In this document: positions 35,005-44,640 of the stretch, piece after piece | Position numbering within the stretch: position 1 is the stretch's first letter | Layout: every line of letters starts with the position of its first letter | Source: Luteibacter aegosomatissinici | Lineage (GTDB): Bacteria > Pseudomonadota > Gammaproteobacteria > Xanthomonadales > Rhodanobacteraceae | Direction of reading: 5' to 3' | Assembly (NCBI RefSeq): GCF_023078495.1 | Contig: NZ_CP095742.1 | Location: 2,604,001-2,668,000, forward strand | DNA length: 64,000 nucleotides | The notes under the pieces: model-generated | What the model saw: the letters and a program-made list of their open reading frames with translations, nothing else | Told to the model about the DNA's origin: nothing | The model's database searches: none | Program-made: the position numbers and the translations under genes

Positions 35005-36034
35005 GGTTGTTCTCCATCTTGAGCGAGCCGATGCCGAGCGAGCCATCGGCGGCGCGCGTGTCGGCAGCGGGTTCGGAAACGGGGCGTGCGCCGGTGGCAC
35101 CGGGCGCATCGGGAATGGCGGCCAGGAAACTGGCGGCCGGCACAAAGAACAGGCAGCCGGTCACGGCTACGCTGAAATCGAGCAGGCGATCGTAGTTGCC
35201 AGGCGGGTTGCCCACGAACATGTTGTTCAACATTTTCTCGGTTCGCGCTGGCGAGCGCGCATACCCGATGAAGTAAGTGCCGAACTCGCCCTTGCCCACA
35301 TCACCGAAGGGCATGTTGTCGCGGACGATGTCCAGCTCCTGACCATCCTCCTCGATGCTGGTGAGGACGTTGTGCGCGTACGACGGCTTGGCGGCATCAT
35401 CGAGCTCGATATCGGAAAGCTTGTGCCGCCCGATAATCTTCTCCTGCGCCTCGATCGGTACCTCGTTCCAGCGCTTCAGGTCATGCAGGTACTTCTGCAC
35501 GATGACGTAGCTGCCACCGGTAAAATCCGGATCTTCATCGGCGACCACGGCAGCCTCCACCGCCTCGATACCCGTGGGGTTTTCGGTGCCGTCCACGAAG
35601 CCAATGAGGTCACGATCATCGAAGTACTTGAAGCCATGCACTTCGTCGACCACCACAACGGCCCCATCCAGGCGCGCAAGGATCTGCGTGGCGAGCTCGA
35701 AGCAAAGATCCATGCGCCGGGCGCGGATGTGCAGGAGGATGTCGCCTGGCGTGCTGGGTGCGCGATGCACGCCGTTGATCTCGGCGAATGGGTGCAGATC
35801 GGCCGGGCGCGGACCGGCGAACAGGCGATCCCACACCGTGGAGCCAAACGCCATGACACACGAAAGCTGTCCCTCCAGGTCGCGGAAGCCCACGGCGCGC
35901 AGCAGGCTCGCCAGATCGCCGCAGAGCGCGCGAACGGACTCGACCGACGCGGTACCCGGGTTCACCGTCAGCACCAGGAACATGGCCGAACGCGACAGCG
36001 TCGCTACCACGGGTTGCGGAACACCATTTGCCAC
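34997..36034 (-). CDS. DyP-type haem peroxidase, encapsulin cargo
   Basis: A 345-residue dye-decolourising peroxidase. It contains the family motif GFVDGTENP (distal Asp), the proximal histidine region IIGRHKLSDIELD, and the distal Arg region FGTYFIGYARSP. The last 16 residues carry DGSLGIGSLK, the signature encapsulin-loading peptide, after a Pro/Ala-rich flexible linker. It acts inside the encapsulin encoded by the overlapping downstream gene, probably against peroxide stress. The upstream YkgJ-type gene ends 69 bases before its start. Confidence 0.95.
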   Translation of the reverse strand: MANGVPQPVVATLSRSAMFLVLTVNPGTASVESVRALCGDLASLLRAVGFRDLEGQLSCVMAFGSTVWDRLFAGPRPADLHPFAEINGVHRAPSTPGDILLHIRARRMDLCFELATQILARLDGAVVVVDEVHGFKYFDDRDLIGFVDGTENPTGIEAVEAAVVADEDPDFTGGSYVIVQKYLHDLKRWNEVPIEAQEKIIGRHKLSDIELDDAAKPSYAHNVLTSIEEDGQELDIVRDNMPFGDVGKGEFGTYFIGYARSPARTEKMLNNMFVGNPPGNYDRLLDFSVAVTGCLFFVPAASFLAAIPDAPGATGARPVSEPAADTRAADGSLGIGSLKMENNHG

Positions 36035-36103
36035 GAACCTGCTCCTTCATCTCATGAGCGGAAAGGATCCGTCACGACTCCGGCCGTGGCAAGTGCTCTG
36101 CGG

Positions 36104-36874
36104 CTATTCGCCTTGCAGGAAGCTCACAAAACGCCGGTCTGCGCCGGCCAGATCCGCCGCTTGCGTGGCGCGGGCACCTGCCGATTCCAGCAGCCACATC
36201 GTACGCAAACGATGCGACACGAGGAGCCAGTCAACATGACCCGCCGGTGTCTTGTACGTTTCCGTCGCGTCTTTTAGCGCCTCACGCAGGCTTTCCCTTG
36301 ATGGGGCGTATACGATCACGCCTTCGTTCGACAAGCCGGCCTCGTGAATGCCCAGCCGTTCACACAACACGCCTCGTGCTTCGGCCTCCGCGTAATCGTC
36401 CCCACGCCGGCGTTGTATCGCATCGGCAACCCCAGGATCGGTCCAGTGGCCCTGGTCATCCTGGAACAGCCCGCCCGATGTCCACGCCTCGGGTGGGCAG
36501 AGTTTTTGGGCGGGCTCAAGCGCGACGAACGGATTGACTTCGGCGGGGTAGACACGGCAGGCCGTGGGGCGGCGTTCATAGATGCCGCACCCCATGTCAG
36601 CGCGCAGGTTCGGGCACGCGCCGTCGAACGCCGCTACCAGCGTCACGATCACCCGCACGGGCAGGTGGCCACTCACGGCTGCGAACGAGCGCTTGCGTTT
36701 GTGCCACGCGGGGCCGTTATCCGGCGCCGGCTCCTCGGGCCAGGGGATGGCCTCGCAGAACACTTCCACCTCACCGCCATCCTCAAGCCAGGCTTGCGCC
36801 TCGGCCACGCTGAGCGGGAGCCGCAAGCTATGGCAGCAGCGGCCACACATGGTGCAAGCGAAACGCAACGACAT
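36104..36874 (-). CDS. YkgJ-type cysteine-cluster protein
   Basis: A 256-residue protein with the zinc- or iron-binding cysteine pattern of the YkgJ/CxxCxxCC family: FACTMCGRCCHSL at the N terminus, ACPNL, GCGIYERRPTACRVYP. The metal is not established. It lies six bases after the sensor kinase gene and 69 bases before the DyP peroxidase, so it could belong to the same minus-strand transcription unit. Its role with either neighbour is unknown. Confidence 0.8.
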   Translation of the reverse strand: MSLRFACTMCGRCCHSLRLPLSVAEAQAWLEDGGEVEVFCEAIPWPEEPAPDNGPAWHKRKRSFAAVSGHLPVRVIVTLVAAFDGACPNLRADMGCGIYERRPTACRVYPAEVNPFVALEPAQKLCPPEAWTSGGLFQDDQGHWTDPGVADAIQRRRGDDYAEAEARGVLCERLGIHEAGLSNEGVIVYAPSRESLREALKDATETYKTPAGHVDWLLVSHRLRTMWLLESAGARATQAADLAGADRRFVSFLQGE

Positions 36875-36880
36875 CGTTCG

Positions 36881-39800
36881 TCAGCCCTTGTCAGTCAACC
36901 AGACGCGGATCAGCGACAAGAGCTTATCCACGTCGAGCGGCTTGGCCACGTAATCGCTGGCACCCGCCTGCATGGCCTGCTGCTGGTCATCCGGCATGGC
37001 CTTGGCCGTCAAGGCGATGATCGGCAGTTTGTCCCAGCGCCGCTCCTGACGGATTCGCTGCATGGCAGTCAGGCCATCCATCACCGGCATCATGATGTCC
37101 ATGAGCACCAGTTCGTACGCACCCTGCCCCGGCTGGCTCGAGCTCTCGAGCATGTCGAGGGCCTCCTGGCCGTTACGCGCGATGGTGACCAGGCAGCCGT
37201 GTGGCTCCAGCACATTCATCAGTGCGAACACGTTGCGGACATCATCTTCCACCAGCAGGATGCGCCGCCCCTCGAGCACGGCATCACGATGCAACGCCTT
37301 CCGGATCATGCCCTGCTGCGGCTCAGGGAGCTCGCTGACCACCTGGTGCAGGAACAGCGAGACTTCATCGAGCAAGCGCTCGGGCGATTTGGCCCCCTTG
37401 ATGATGATCGAGCTCGAATAACGGCGCAGGCGCTCTTCCTCCATCGGCGAGAGCACGCGCCCGGTGTAGACGATGACCGGCGGGAAGGCATGGCCTTCCT
37501 TCGAGCTCAGTGTCTCAAGCAATTCAAAACCGGAGGTATCCGGTAGCGACAGGTCCAGCACCATGCAATCGAAGGCCTGCGCCTGCAGCGCGGCGATGCA
37601 CTCCGCCGCGGTCCGTGCGCCGACGGTTTCCACATCAGCCGTGGCGAGCAGATGACGGATCGCATCCAGTTGCACCGCATCGTCTTCCACCACGAGTACG
37701 CGGCGCGGTCGCTGTGAAAGGCGAGCCTCGAGCGAATCCAGCGCATGGGTCAGGGCATCGCGCGTGACCGGTTTCGTCAGGTAGCCCATGGCGCCGAGCG
37801 AGAGCGCGGTCCGCGAGTGATCCGACGCCGACACCACGTGGATAGGAATATGCCGGGTGCGGACGTCGTGCTTCAGGATATCGAGCACGTACAGACCGGA
37901 CTGATCGGGCAGCCCGATATCCAGGATGATCGCGTGCGGTAAATACTCCCGCGCCATGGCGAGCGCATCGTTCGCGGTACGTGCCACGATGGCGCGGAAG
38001 CCCATGTCGGTGGCAAGGCCACTGACTATCTCGGCAAAGGTGTGATCATCTTCGATGACGAGGATGAGGCGGCCCTTCTCCGCGCCCGTGAGCGGCACGG
38101 GCGCCGTCGACGGGGTCGGCTGCAGCGCAGATGCCGGCGCCGCGCGTACCGCGACGGGTGTCACCGCCGGTGCCGGTGCCGGTGCCGGCGCAGGCGCAGG
38201 CGAAGCGCCGCGAGATCCTTCCAGCTTCGTGGCGATCGTGAGGGTAAACGTGCTGCCCTTGCCCGGCTCGCTCTGCACCGTGATATCACCGCCCAGGCGG
38301 CGGGCCAGTTCGAGCGAGATGGAAAGGCCCAGCCCGGTGCCACCGTAACGGCGGCTGATGGAACCATCCGCTTGCTGGAACGCCTCGAAGATGCGGGCCT
38401 GCTGCTCAGGATCGATGCCGATGCCCGTGTCGCCCACGGTAAAGGCCACGCGTCCACCACGCTCTGCCCGCACGCCCAGCGTGACCCCGCCGGCCTCGGT
38501 GAATTTCAACGCATTGGATAGCAGGTTCTTGAGCACCTGCTCCAGGCGCTGGCGATCCGTTTCCACAATGGGGGGCGTGCCCGGTTCGGCGACGACATGG
38601 AAGGCCAGGCCTTTTTCCATGGCGATGGGCGAGAGCAGCGCCGACAGGTCATTGAGCAGCGACTCGGTATTCACCGGTTCGCTGCGCACGTCCACGTGGC
38701 CCGCCTCGATCTTCGACAGATCAAGAATATCGTTGATCAGGCTGAGCAGGTCGGTACCCGAGGTGTGGATGGTGCGGGCGAACTTCACCTGCTCTTCGCT
38801 GAGGTTGCCCGCCGTGTTATCGGCCAGCAGCTTGGAAAGAATCAACGCGGAGTTGAGCGGCGTACGCAGCTCATGCGACATGTTGGCCAGGAACTCGGAT
38901 TTGTACTTGCTGGCACGCTCCACTTCGCGCGCCTTGAGCTCCGTAGCCTGGTTGGCGGCGCGCAAGGCATCACGCTGTTGTTCGAGCTGTTCCGATTGGC
39001 CGGAAAGGTGCGCGTTGGTCTGCTCAAGCTCGGCCTGCTGCTCTTCCAGTTCGTGCTGGGATTCGCGCAGGGCGCGACTTTGTTCTTCCAGCTCTTCGTT
39101 GGAAACGCGCAGCTCCTCCTGCTGCGCCTGCAGCGCCTCGGACTGGCGGCGTGTTTCCTCGAGCAGGCGGGTCAGCTCGGCGCGGTACGCTGCCGAGCGC
39201 AGCGCGATCGCGATGGCCGGTGAGGCCTGCTCAAGCAACGTGACCGCATCGGCATCCACGGCATGGAAAAAGCCGAGCTCCAGCACACCCTGCGCCATGC
39301 CATCGGAAACGCCCGGCGCGACCACCAGGTGGCGGGGCTTGGCCTGGCCCAGACCGGAACCGACCGTGAAATAGCCATCGGGCACGTCGTTGACGACGAT
39401 GACCCGGTTCTCGTCCACCGCACGACTGAGCAGGCTGCCCGCGGGCCGCACGGCATCGGCCTGACTATCGGGGGCAAGGCCCACCGCGCCCGCCCGTACG
39501 AAGCGGCCGTTGTTCGCGGTGAACAGCGCGCCCGCCTCAGCCCCGAGGAAGCCAGCCAGGAACGAGAGGATGGCGCCGCCAAGCTCACCCGCATCCTTGT
39601 CACCCGCCATGACAGTGGCCAGCTCCAGCTGCCCGCGCTGCAACCAGGCATCGCGCTCGCGGGCTCGCGAGTTACGGCGGATCAGCACCGCCACGAAGAT
39701 GGTGAGGGCCACTCCAAGGAATGCACTCGCCGCGCCGCTGGTGATCGCCGTGCTGTAAGCGCCTTCCATCTCTGCCAGGCGCTTCGCGCGAAGGTCATAC

Positions 39801-40324
39801 TCGACAGCGCGCATGGCGGTGAGCCGCGCACGCACATCGTCCATGGCCGCCTTGCCCCGATCGGAGTTCACCACGGGGAGCGCGGCATCCAGGCCACGAT
39901 CACGCCGCAGCTCGATGGTTTCCCGCAACTCGGTGAGCTTGTCGTTGATTCGTACGCCCAGCTCCCGCAACCGGGCCTGCTGGCCGGCATCACCATCCAG
40001 CGCCACGCGGATAGCCTCCAGCCGCGTGGGCATCATGGCCAGGGCGGCCCTGTAAGGCTCCAGGTAGCCATCGCTGCCGGTGAGCAGGTAACCACGCTGG
40101 CCGGTCTCGGCATCCTGGATGCTGGAAAGGATCTCACCCAGCCCGGTCACGGTTTCTTGCGAACGGATGACCTGCGCGTTGTCGTTGCGGATGGTCCGTA
40201 TGTTTGCCCCGGCCACCAGCCCGCTGCACACGAAGAACACGATCACGAGCAAGAGGGCCAGGAGCATCCGGGCATCGGCCCCGGCGCGCATGGAGGTACG
40301 TCGGGACGTCGGCTGGAGCGTCAT
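36881..40324 (-). CDS. Hybrid sensor histidine kinase with three receiver domains
   Basis: An 1147-residue membrane kinase. Domains in order: TM1 (about 20-42), periplasmic CHASE3 (about 45-180), TM2 (about 197-217), GAF (about 240-375), Glu-rich coiled coil (about 385-475), HisKA with the phospho-His in SHELRTPLNS, HATPase (about 590-705; GTGLGLSISLELARRLGG), an Ala/Pro repeat linker, then three receivers with phospho-Asp sites in LDIGLPDQSG, LDLSLPDTSG and MDIMMPVMDG. No Hpt domain is present. Signal and output are unknown; the diguanylate cyclase just upstream may be functionally linked. Confidence 0.9.
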   Translation of the reverse strand: MTLQPTSRRTSMRAGADARMLLALLLVIVFFVCSGLVAGANIRTIRNDNAQVIRSQETVTGLGEILSSIQDAETGQRGYLLTGSDGYLEPYRAALAMMPTRLEAIRVALDGDAGQQARLRELGVRINDKLTELRETIELRRDRGLDAALPVVNSDRGKAAMDDVRARLTAMRAVEYDLRAKRLAEMEGAYSTAITSGAASAFLGVALTIFVAVLIRRNSRARERDAWLQRGQLELATVMAGDKDAGELGGAILSFLAGFLGAEAGALFTANNGRFVRAGAVGLAPDSQADAVRPAGSLLSRAVDENRVIVVNDVPDGYFTVGSGLGQAKPRHLVVAPGVSDGMAQGVLELGFFHAVDADAVTLLEQASPAIAIALRSAAYRAELTRLLEETRRQSEALQAQQEELRVSNEELEEQSRALRESQHELEEQQAELEQTNAHLSGQSEQLEQQRDALRAANQATELKAREVERASKYKSEFLANMSHELRTPLNSALILSKLLADNTAGNLSEEQVKFARTIHTSGTDLLSLINDILDLSKIEAGHVDVRSEPVNTESLLNDLSALLSPIAMEKGLAFHVVAEPGTPPIVETDRQRLEQVLKNLLSNALKFTEAGGVTLGVRAERGGRVAFTVGDTGIGIDPEQQARIFEAFQQADGSISRRYGGTGLGLSISLELARRLGGDITVQSEPGKGSTFTLTIATKLEGSRGASPAPAPAPAPAPAVTPVAVRAAPASALQPTPSTAPVPLTGAEKGRLILVIEDDHTFAEIVSGLATDMGFRAIVARTANDALAMAREYLPHAIILDIGLPDQSGLYVLDILKHDVRTRHIPIHVVSASDHSRTALSLGAMGYLTKPVTRDALTHALDSLEARLSQRPRRVLVVEDDAVQLDAIRHLLATADVETVGARTAAECIAALQAQAFDCMVLDLSLPDTSGFELLETLSSKEGHAFPPVIVYTGRVLSPMEEERLRRYSSSIIIKGAKSPERLLDEVSLFLHQVVSELPEPQQGMIRKALHRDAVLEGRRILLVEDDVRNVFALMNVLEPHGCLVTIARNGQEALDMLESSSQPGQGAYELVLMDIMMPVMDGLTAMQRIRQERRWDKLPIIALTAKAMPDDQQQAMQAGASDYVAKPLDVDKLLSLIRVWLTDKG

Positions 40325-40388
40325 GGAGACTCGGGCAGTGAGGGCAACTCCTCAATCTACCACGCGGCCGCGACCTGGCTGCATTGGC

Positions 40389-41669
40389 TTAGCCCAGGCC
40401 GCGACGCACCTTGCGGATTGCATAGAGGGCCTTGTCCGCATCGGCGAGCGTCGCCTCGACCGTGCGGCCAGGGACGTGTTCGGCCACGCCGGCGGTAAAG
40501 CCGCACGGCGCGGATGCCGCCGCTGCCTCAAGCCCACTCGCCATGCGCTGGGCATCGGCCAGTTGGCCACCCGGCTGCAACACCAGAAACTCATCACCGC
40601 CCAGGCGGATAACCCTGTCGTTCTTCCGTGCGTGCTCACGGAAGAACTCCGCCATACCGACCAGCACTTCGTCGCCGCGCTGGTGGCCTAGCGTATCGTT
40701 GATCAGCTTGAACTTGTCCAGGTCGAGCGTGACGCAGGACCACACGCCTTCACGGCCACCTTCATCCATGAACGCGGCGAGATACCGACGGTTATGGCAT
40801 CCGGTGAGCGCATCGCGAAGCGACCACTCACGCCAGCGATCCTCCTGCTGGACCTGATCGGTAATGTCCTGCGCATGGCCGAGCACCTGCACTTCACCAT
40901 CCAGCGTATCGGTGACATTGTGGTATTGCCACACGCGCACCGATCCATCCGCGGCCAGGAAACGGAGGCGTCCTGCGTCGACGCCACGGGCGCGGATGCG
41001 TGCAAGATAAGCCGGTACCCGGGCAGCATCCTCCGCAGGCATCAATTCGGCGACCGAACGCCCGATCAGCTCCGATGCGGCAAGGCCCAGCGAACGGCAC
41101 GCCGCCGGGTTCACGGTCAACAGCCGGCCCGCGAGGTCATGCGTGCAGATCAACCCCAGGCTGTAGGTAAACAGGCTACGGAAGCGGCGTTCGCTGGCGA
41201 TCAGCGCATCGATATCACGGCGGCGCTCGGTAATGTCCTGCAGCGCACCCACCAGGCGTGATGCCTTGCCTTCACGCTGCTCCACCGCGCCCTGCGCGCG
41301 AACCCAGATGGGCCTGCCGGTCGCCGTGGTGAGCGGCAGCTCGAGGTCCCAGCCCTCGCCGTGCTCAATGCCACGCATCACCGCCGCTTCGAGCACGGCT
41401 CGTGCGCCAGGCGCGTAGTAGCTGATGGCTTCGTCCAGGGTCGGCTGGTGGTCCGGCGGCAGGTCGTGAATACGGCATGTCTGCGCCGTCCAGGTGAGCG
41501 AGCCACTCGCGAGGTCCAGCTTCCAACCACCGACGCCAGCAACCTGGCCTATCCGATCAAGGAAATCCTCGCTCGCCGCGAGGCGATCGCGCAGCGCAAG
41601 ATCCTGCGACTCACCAGCGGGCGGCGCGACGCGCCCGGGGCCTTCCGCGGACACTCCGTGATCTGACAT
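40389..41669 (-). CDS. PAS-GGDEF diguanylate cyclase
   Basis: A 426-residue cytoplasmic protein starting at MSDHGVSAEG (GGGGGTG ribosome site upstream). Two PAS domains (about residues 35-150 and 160-275, the second with the PAC segment ADGSVRVWQYHNV) precede a GGDEF domain. The active-site GGDEF is intact, and five residues before it lies RKND, a classic inhibitory I-site, so activity is probably controlled by c-di-GMP feedback. It lies 64 bases upstream of the hybrid kinase on the same strand, suggesting a shared c-di-GMP signalling unit. Confidence 0.88.
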   Translation of the reverse strand: MSDHGVSAEGPGRVAPPAGESQDLALRDRLAASEDFLDRIGQVAGVGGWKLDLASGSLTWTAQTCRIHDLPPDHQPTLDEAISYYAPGARAVLEAAVMRGIEHGEGWDLELPLTTATGRPIWVRAQGAVEQREGKASRLVGALQDITERRRDIDALIASERRFRSLFTYSLGLICTHDLAGRLLTVNPAACRSLGLAASELIGRSVAELMPAEDAARVPAYLARIRARGVDAGRLRFLAADGSVRVWQYHNVTDTLDGEVQVLGHAQDITDQVQQEDRWREWSLRDALTGCHNRRYLAAFMDEGGREGVWSCVTLDLDKFKLINDTLGHQRGDEVLVGMAEFFREHARKNDRVIRLGGDEFLVLQPGGQLADAQRMASGLEAAAASAPCGFTAGVAEHVPGRTVEATLADADKALYAIRKVRRGLG

Positions 41670-41744
41670 CCAGCACCCCCGCGCTTGATTCCCCGGAGCG
41701 GGAGCATGCCGTGGTAACGGCACTTACGCCAGCCACCCTCCCGC

Positions 41745-42425
41745 TTAGCGAGGCCACTGCGCCTGGATGCCGGCGAGCAACAGATTCAAGCCAGCGAGGA
41801 AATCGGCGCGATCATCATGGCGCGGCAGCTGGCTAGCGATGCTGCGCGTGAACGGGAACGCCTCGGCATCGAGGGCCGCCCAGGTGCCTGCCATCTCCCC
41901 GAGGAAGGCCTCCCGGTCGATCTCGCGTGTCGTGGCGAAGGCCGTGTTGGCGGCATTCTGCCCGCCCACGCCAAGGATGAAGCTCAACAACGCATTCGTG
42001 GTGGCCCACCGGGCCCTCGGTGGCACACCCAAGGCAATCACCTGCTGCCCTAGCCCTTCCATGATACGAACGACGGGCAGCTGCCCCGGCGCACGCGCAA
42101 GGGCCGATCCGAGCCATGGACGGCGGTCGATGGCATCGAACAACGCCAATCCCATGGCGCGCACCTTCGCCTCGGGCGACCTGGCGTCCGCGCTCGCCGC
42201 CAGCACGCCCGCGATGGTCGCATCGCTGGCCGCCACCAGCAGATCGTCCTTGTCGGCGATGTGCCAATAGATGGCGCCTGCGCCCGTAGCAAGGCGCTCG
42301 GACAAGGCGCGGAAGGTCAGGCCCGTCTCACCCAGGCTATCCAACAGCGCGATAGAGGCCTCGACGATGCGTTCGCGGGAGAGCGATTCACTCCGGCGCA
42401 CGGGTGTTTTCGGTTTGGTCGGCAT
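41745..42425 (-). CDS. TetR-family regulator
   Basis: A 226-residue repressor with an N-terminal helix-turn-helix (about residues 18-65: RERIVEASIALLDSLG, GAGAIYWHIADKDDLL) and a TetR C-terminal domain of the TetR_C type. It is divergent from the FAD monooxygenase at 42494. Two identical 15-base palindromes between them are the probable binding sites, making it the likely autorepressor and monooxygenase regulator. Confidence 0.87.
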   Translation of the reverse strand: MPTKPKTPVRRSESLSRERIVEASIALLDSLGETGLTFRALSERLATGAGAIYWHIADKDDLLVAASDATIAGVLAASADARSPEAKVRAMGLALFDAIDRRPWLGSALARAPGQLPVVRIMEGLGQQVIALGVPPRARWATTNALLSFILGVGGQNAANTAFATTREIDREAFLGEMAGTWAALDAEAFPFTRSIASQLPRHDDRADFLAGLNLLLAGIQAQWPR

Positions 42426-42444
42426 GCCCGTATCTTGACAGGAC

Positions 42445-42481
42445 TGGAACGTCGTTCCAAGATGAATGGAACGCTGTTCCA
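42445..42481. promoter_or_regulatory. Twin TetR operators upstream of the monooxygenase
   Basis: TGGAACGTCGTTCCA (42445-42459) and TGGAACGCTGTTCCA (42467-42481) repeat TGGAAC-N3-GTTCCA with a 22-base, two-turn offset. TTGACA at 42435-42440 is the -35 candidate, and the operators cover the promoter. Double occupancy on one face of the DNA would block transcription of the flanking genes. Confidence 0.8.
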
Positions 42482-42493
42482 GTAATCGCCCTC

Positions 42494-43627
42494 ATGACCC
42501 CATCGATCGCCATCATCGGAGCCGGCCTCGGCGGCCTGGTGCTCGCTCGCGTGCTCCATGTCAACGGCATCGCCGCGAAGGTGTACGAGGCCGAGGCATC
42601 GCCCGATGCACGGGCGCAGGGTGGCATGCTCGATATCCACGAGCACGACGGCCAGCGGGCGCTCAAGGCGGCGGGCCTGTACGACGAATTCGTCACCCTG
42701 ATTCATCCCGGCGGCGAGGCCACACGCGTTTTCGACGCCACCGGCAACCTGCTCTTCCATAACGATGACGACGGTACGGGCGGCCGGCCCGAAGTCCCAC
42801 GCGGCGCGCTGCGCCAGATGTTGATCGATTCCCTACCGCGGGACACGATCCATTGGGGCATGAAGTTGATCGAGGCCGTGCCCAGCGGCGGCGGCCCGCA
42901 CACGCTACGGTTCGGCGACGGCACCACGGTCGTTGCCGATCTCCTGGTCGGCGCCGACGGCGCATGGTCGAAAGTCAGGCCACTGCTCTCGCCCCAGACG
43001 CCCACCTACGCCGGCGTGTCGTTCGTGGAAACCTATCTTGACGATGCCGACGACCGTCACGGCCCGAGCGCCGCAGCGGTCGGCCCGGGTGGCATGTTTG
43101 CGCTTGCGCCAGGCAAGGGCATCATGGCGCATCGCGAACCTGGTGCCGTAGTGCATGCATACATCGCACTACTGCGCTCTGAAGACTGGTTCCGCGCCAT
43201 CGATTTCGCTGATGCGCGAGCGGCGCGCGCGACGATCGCCGCCGAATTCGAAGGATGGGCGCCACCGCTGCGCGCCTTGATCACCGATGGCACATCGGCA
43301 CCCATCCTGCGCCGCATCTACAGCCTGCCCGCGAACCACACGTGGAACCGCGTGCCGGGCATAACACTGATTGGCGATGCCGCCCACCTCATGCCGCCAT
43401 CCGGCGAAGGGGCCAACCTGGCGATGATCGATGGCGCCGAACTGGGGCAGGCACTCGCCGCACGTCCGCACGACGTGGAAGCGGCGCTGACGGCGTTTGA
43501 GCAGACCATGTTCCACCGCTCAGCCGCCGCAGCCACCGATGCGGCGGCGCTGCTGGCCACCCTGTTCGGACCGGCGTCACCCGCTAGCCTGGTCGGCATG
43601 TTCGATACAGCACTTGCTAGATCTTGA
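42494..43627 (+). CDS. FAD-dependent monooxygenase (TetX-like)
   Basis: A 377-residue flavin hydroxylase. GAGLGGLVLARVL (residues 8-20) is the FAD Rossmann motif; VGADGAWSKVR is the DG motif, and LIGDAAHLMPPSGEGANLAM is the GD motif. The family hydroxylates aromatic or polyketide-like compounds, and TetX members modify tetracycline. The gene is controlled by the divergent TetR. Its last 11 bases overlap the end of the convergent MDR gene. Confidence 0.88.
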   Translation: MTPSIAIIGAGLGGLVLARVLHVNGIAAKVYEAEASPDARAQGGMLDIHEHDGQRALKAAGLYDEFVTLIHPGGEATRVFDATGNLLFHNDDDGTGGRPEVPRGALRQMLIDSLPRDTIHWGMKLIEAVPSGGGPHTLRFGDGTTVVADLLVGADGAWSKVRPLLSPQTPTYAGVSFVETYLDDADDRHGPSAAAVGPGGMFALAPGKGIMAHREPGAVVHAYIALLRSEDWFRAIDFADARAARATIAAEFEGWAPPLRALITDGTSAPILRRIYSLPANHTWNRVPGITLIGDAAHLMPPSGEGANLAMIDGAELGQALAARPHDVEAALTAFEQTMFHRSAAAATDAAALLATLFGPASPASLVGMFDTALARS

Positions 43628-44570
43628 GCACCGTTTTGCCCGCGTGCGCCCTGCCCGCGGCCTCCTGGAACACCCGCCGCGCGTCGTCCAGCGGATACAC
43701 CGCATCAAGCTTCACCCTGATCCGGCCATCGAGCACCCACGAGGCCAGCTGCGCCAGCTGCCCGGGATCCGGGCTAACGATGAACCACGCGGCGGAAACG
43801 CCAAGCTCACGTGCACGCTCGGGGGATGGCGCATCTTCAGCCTCACCCGAAATGGTCACCAGCGTACCGCCCCGGGGCACGATAGCCCAGCTACGCTCAA
43901 GCAGATCGCGGCCCACGGTATCGAAGACCAGATCGACACCACCCGCCACCGCCTCGAAACGCTCCGCGGCCGTATCCACCACGACATCGGCGCCCAGCGA
44001 GCGACACAATGCGACAGACTCGGCGCCACGCGCCGTGGCGATCACGCGCGCCTTCGCCCCCTTCGCGATCTGGATGGCGAACGTGCCGACGGCCCCGGCG
44101 CCACCGTGGATAAGCACCGTCTGCCCGGCCTGCAGGTGGCCGTGATCGAACAACCCTTGCCAGGCAGTGAGCGCGCCAATAGGCAAGGTCGCGGCATCGA
44201 CCGCACTGATACCCTCAGGGACCCTCGCGATCTCGCTTGGCAGCACGTGTGCCAGTTCCGCCGCCGCCCCATTGCGCCAGAAATCGATGAGGCCGAACAC
44301 ACGATCGCCCACGGTAAAGTCGTGATCGCCTGCCGCCGCATCGACCACGCGGCCGGCGAATTCGTGGCCAATGATCACGGGCAAGGGCCTTGGCCGGCCA
44401 TCAGGCAAGGGGCCCGCACCATTGGTGACCCAGTGCGGTTCGCCGAACGTCAGGCCCACCGCCTCGACCGCCACGATGAGGCCGCGCGAACCGGCATCCG
44501 GGTCGGCGGTTTCGCCCACCACGATGGAGAGATCACCGCGCGCCGCATCCGCGATCCATGCCGCCTTCAT
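43617..44570 (-). CDS. MDR-family NADP-dependent oxidoreductase
   Basis: A 317-residue enzyme with a GroES-like N-terminal domain (GHEFAGRVVDAAAGDHDF) and the cofactor motif IHGGAGAVGTFAIQIA. It ends HAGKTVLKI, typical of quinone-oxidoreductase-type MDR proteins. No zinc-ligand cysteines are present. The LysR gene at 44641 is on the same strand upstream, separated by 70 bases, and may activate it. Confidence 0.86.
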   Translation of the reverse strand: MKAAWIADAARGDLSIVVGETADPDAGSRGLIVAVEAVGLTFGEPHWVTNGAGPLPDGRPRPLPVIIGHEFAGRVVDAAAGDHDFTVGDRVFGLIDFWRNGAAAELAHVLPSEIARVPEGISAVDAATLPIGALTAWQGLFDHGHLQAGQTVLIHGGAGAVGTFAIQIAKGAKARVIATARGAESVALCRSLGADVVVDTAAERFEAVAGGVDLVFDTVGRDLLERSWAIVPRGGTLVTISGEAEDAPSPERARELGVSAAWFIVSPDPGQLAQLASWVLDGRIRVKLDAVYPLDDARRVFQEAAGRAHAGKTVLKI

Positions 44571-44640
44571 GCTGCCGTCTCCGCATTGCCTGACATGGCC
44601 GTTACCTCGCGAACGGGAAAGTCACCTGATGTTCGCGAAT

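Noticed and set aside
34913-36277. A 454-codon plus-strand frame opposite the encapsulin and peroxidase genes
   Set aside because: Both minus-strand genes have clear family motifs and the antisense product resembles none.
36344-37546. A 400-codon plus-strand frame opposite the kinase and YkgJ genes
   Set aside because: It is a shadow of genes with receiver and cysteine-cluster motifs.
38165-38205. A GCCGGT-type tandem repeat as a mobile or CRISPR-like repeat
   Set aside because: It encodes the Ala/Pro linker between the HATPase and first receiver of the kinase and has no spacers.
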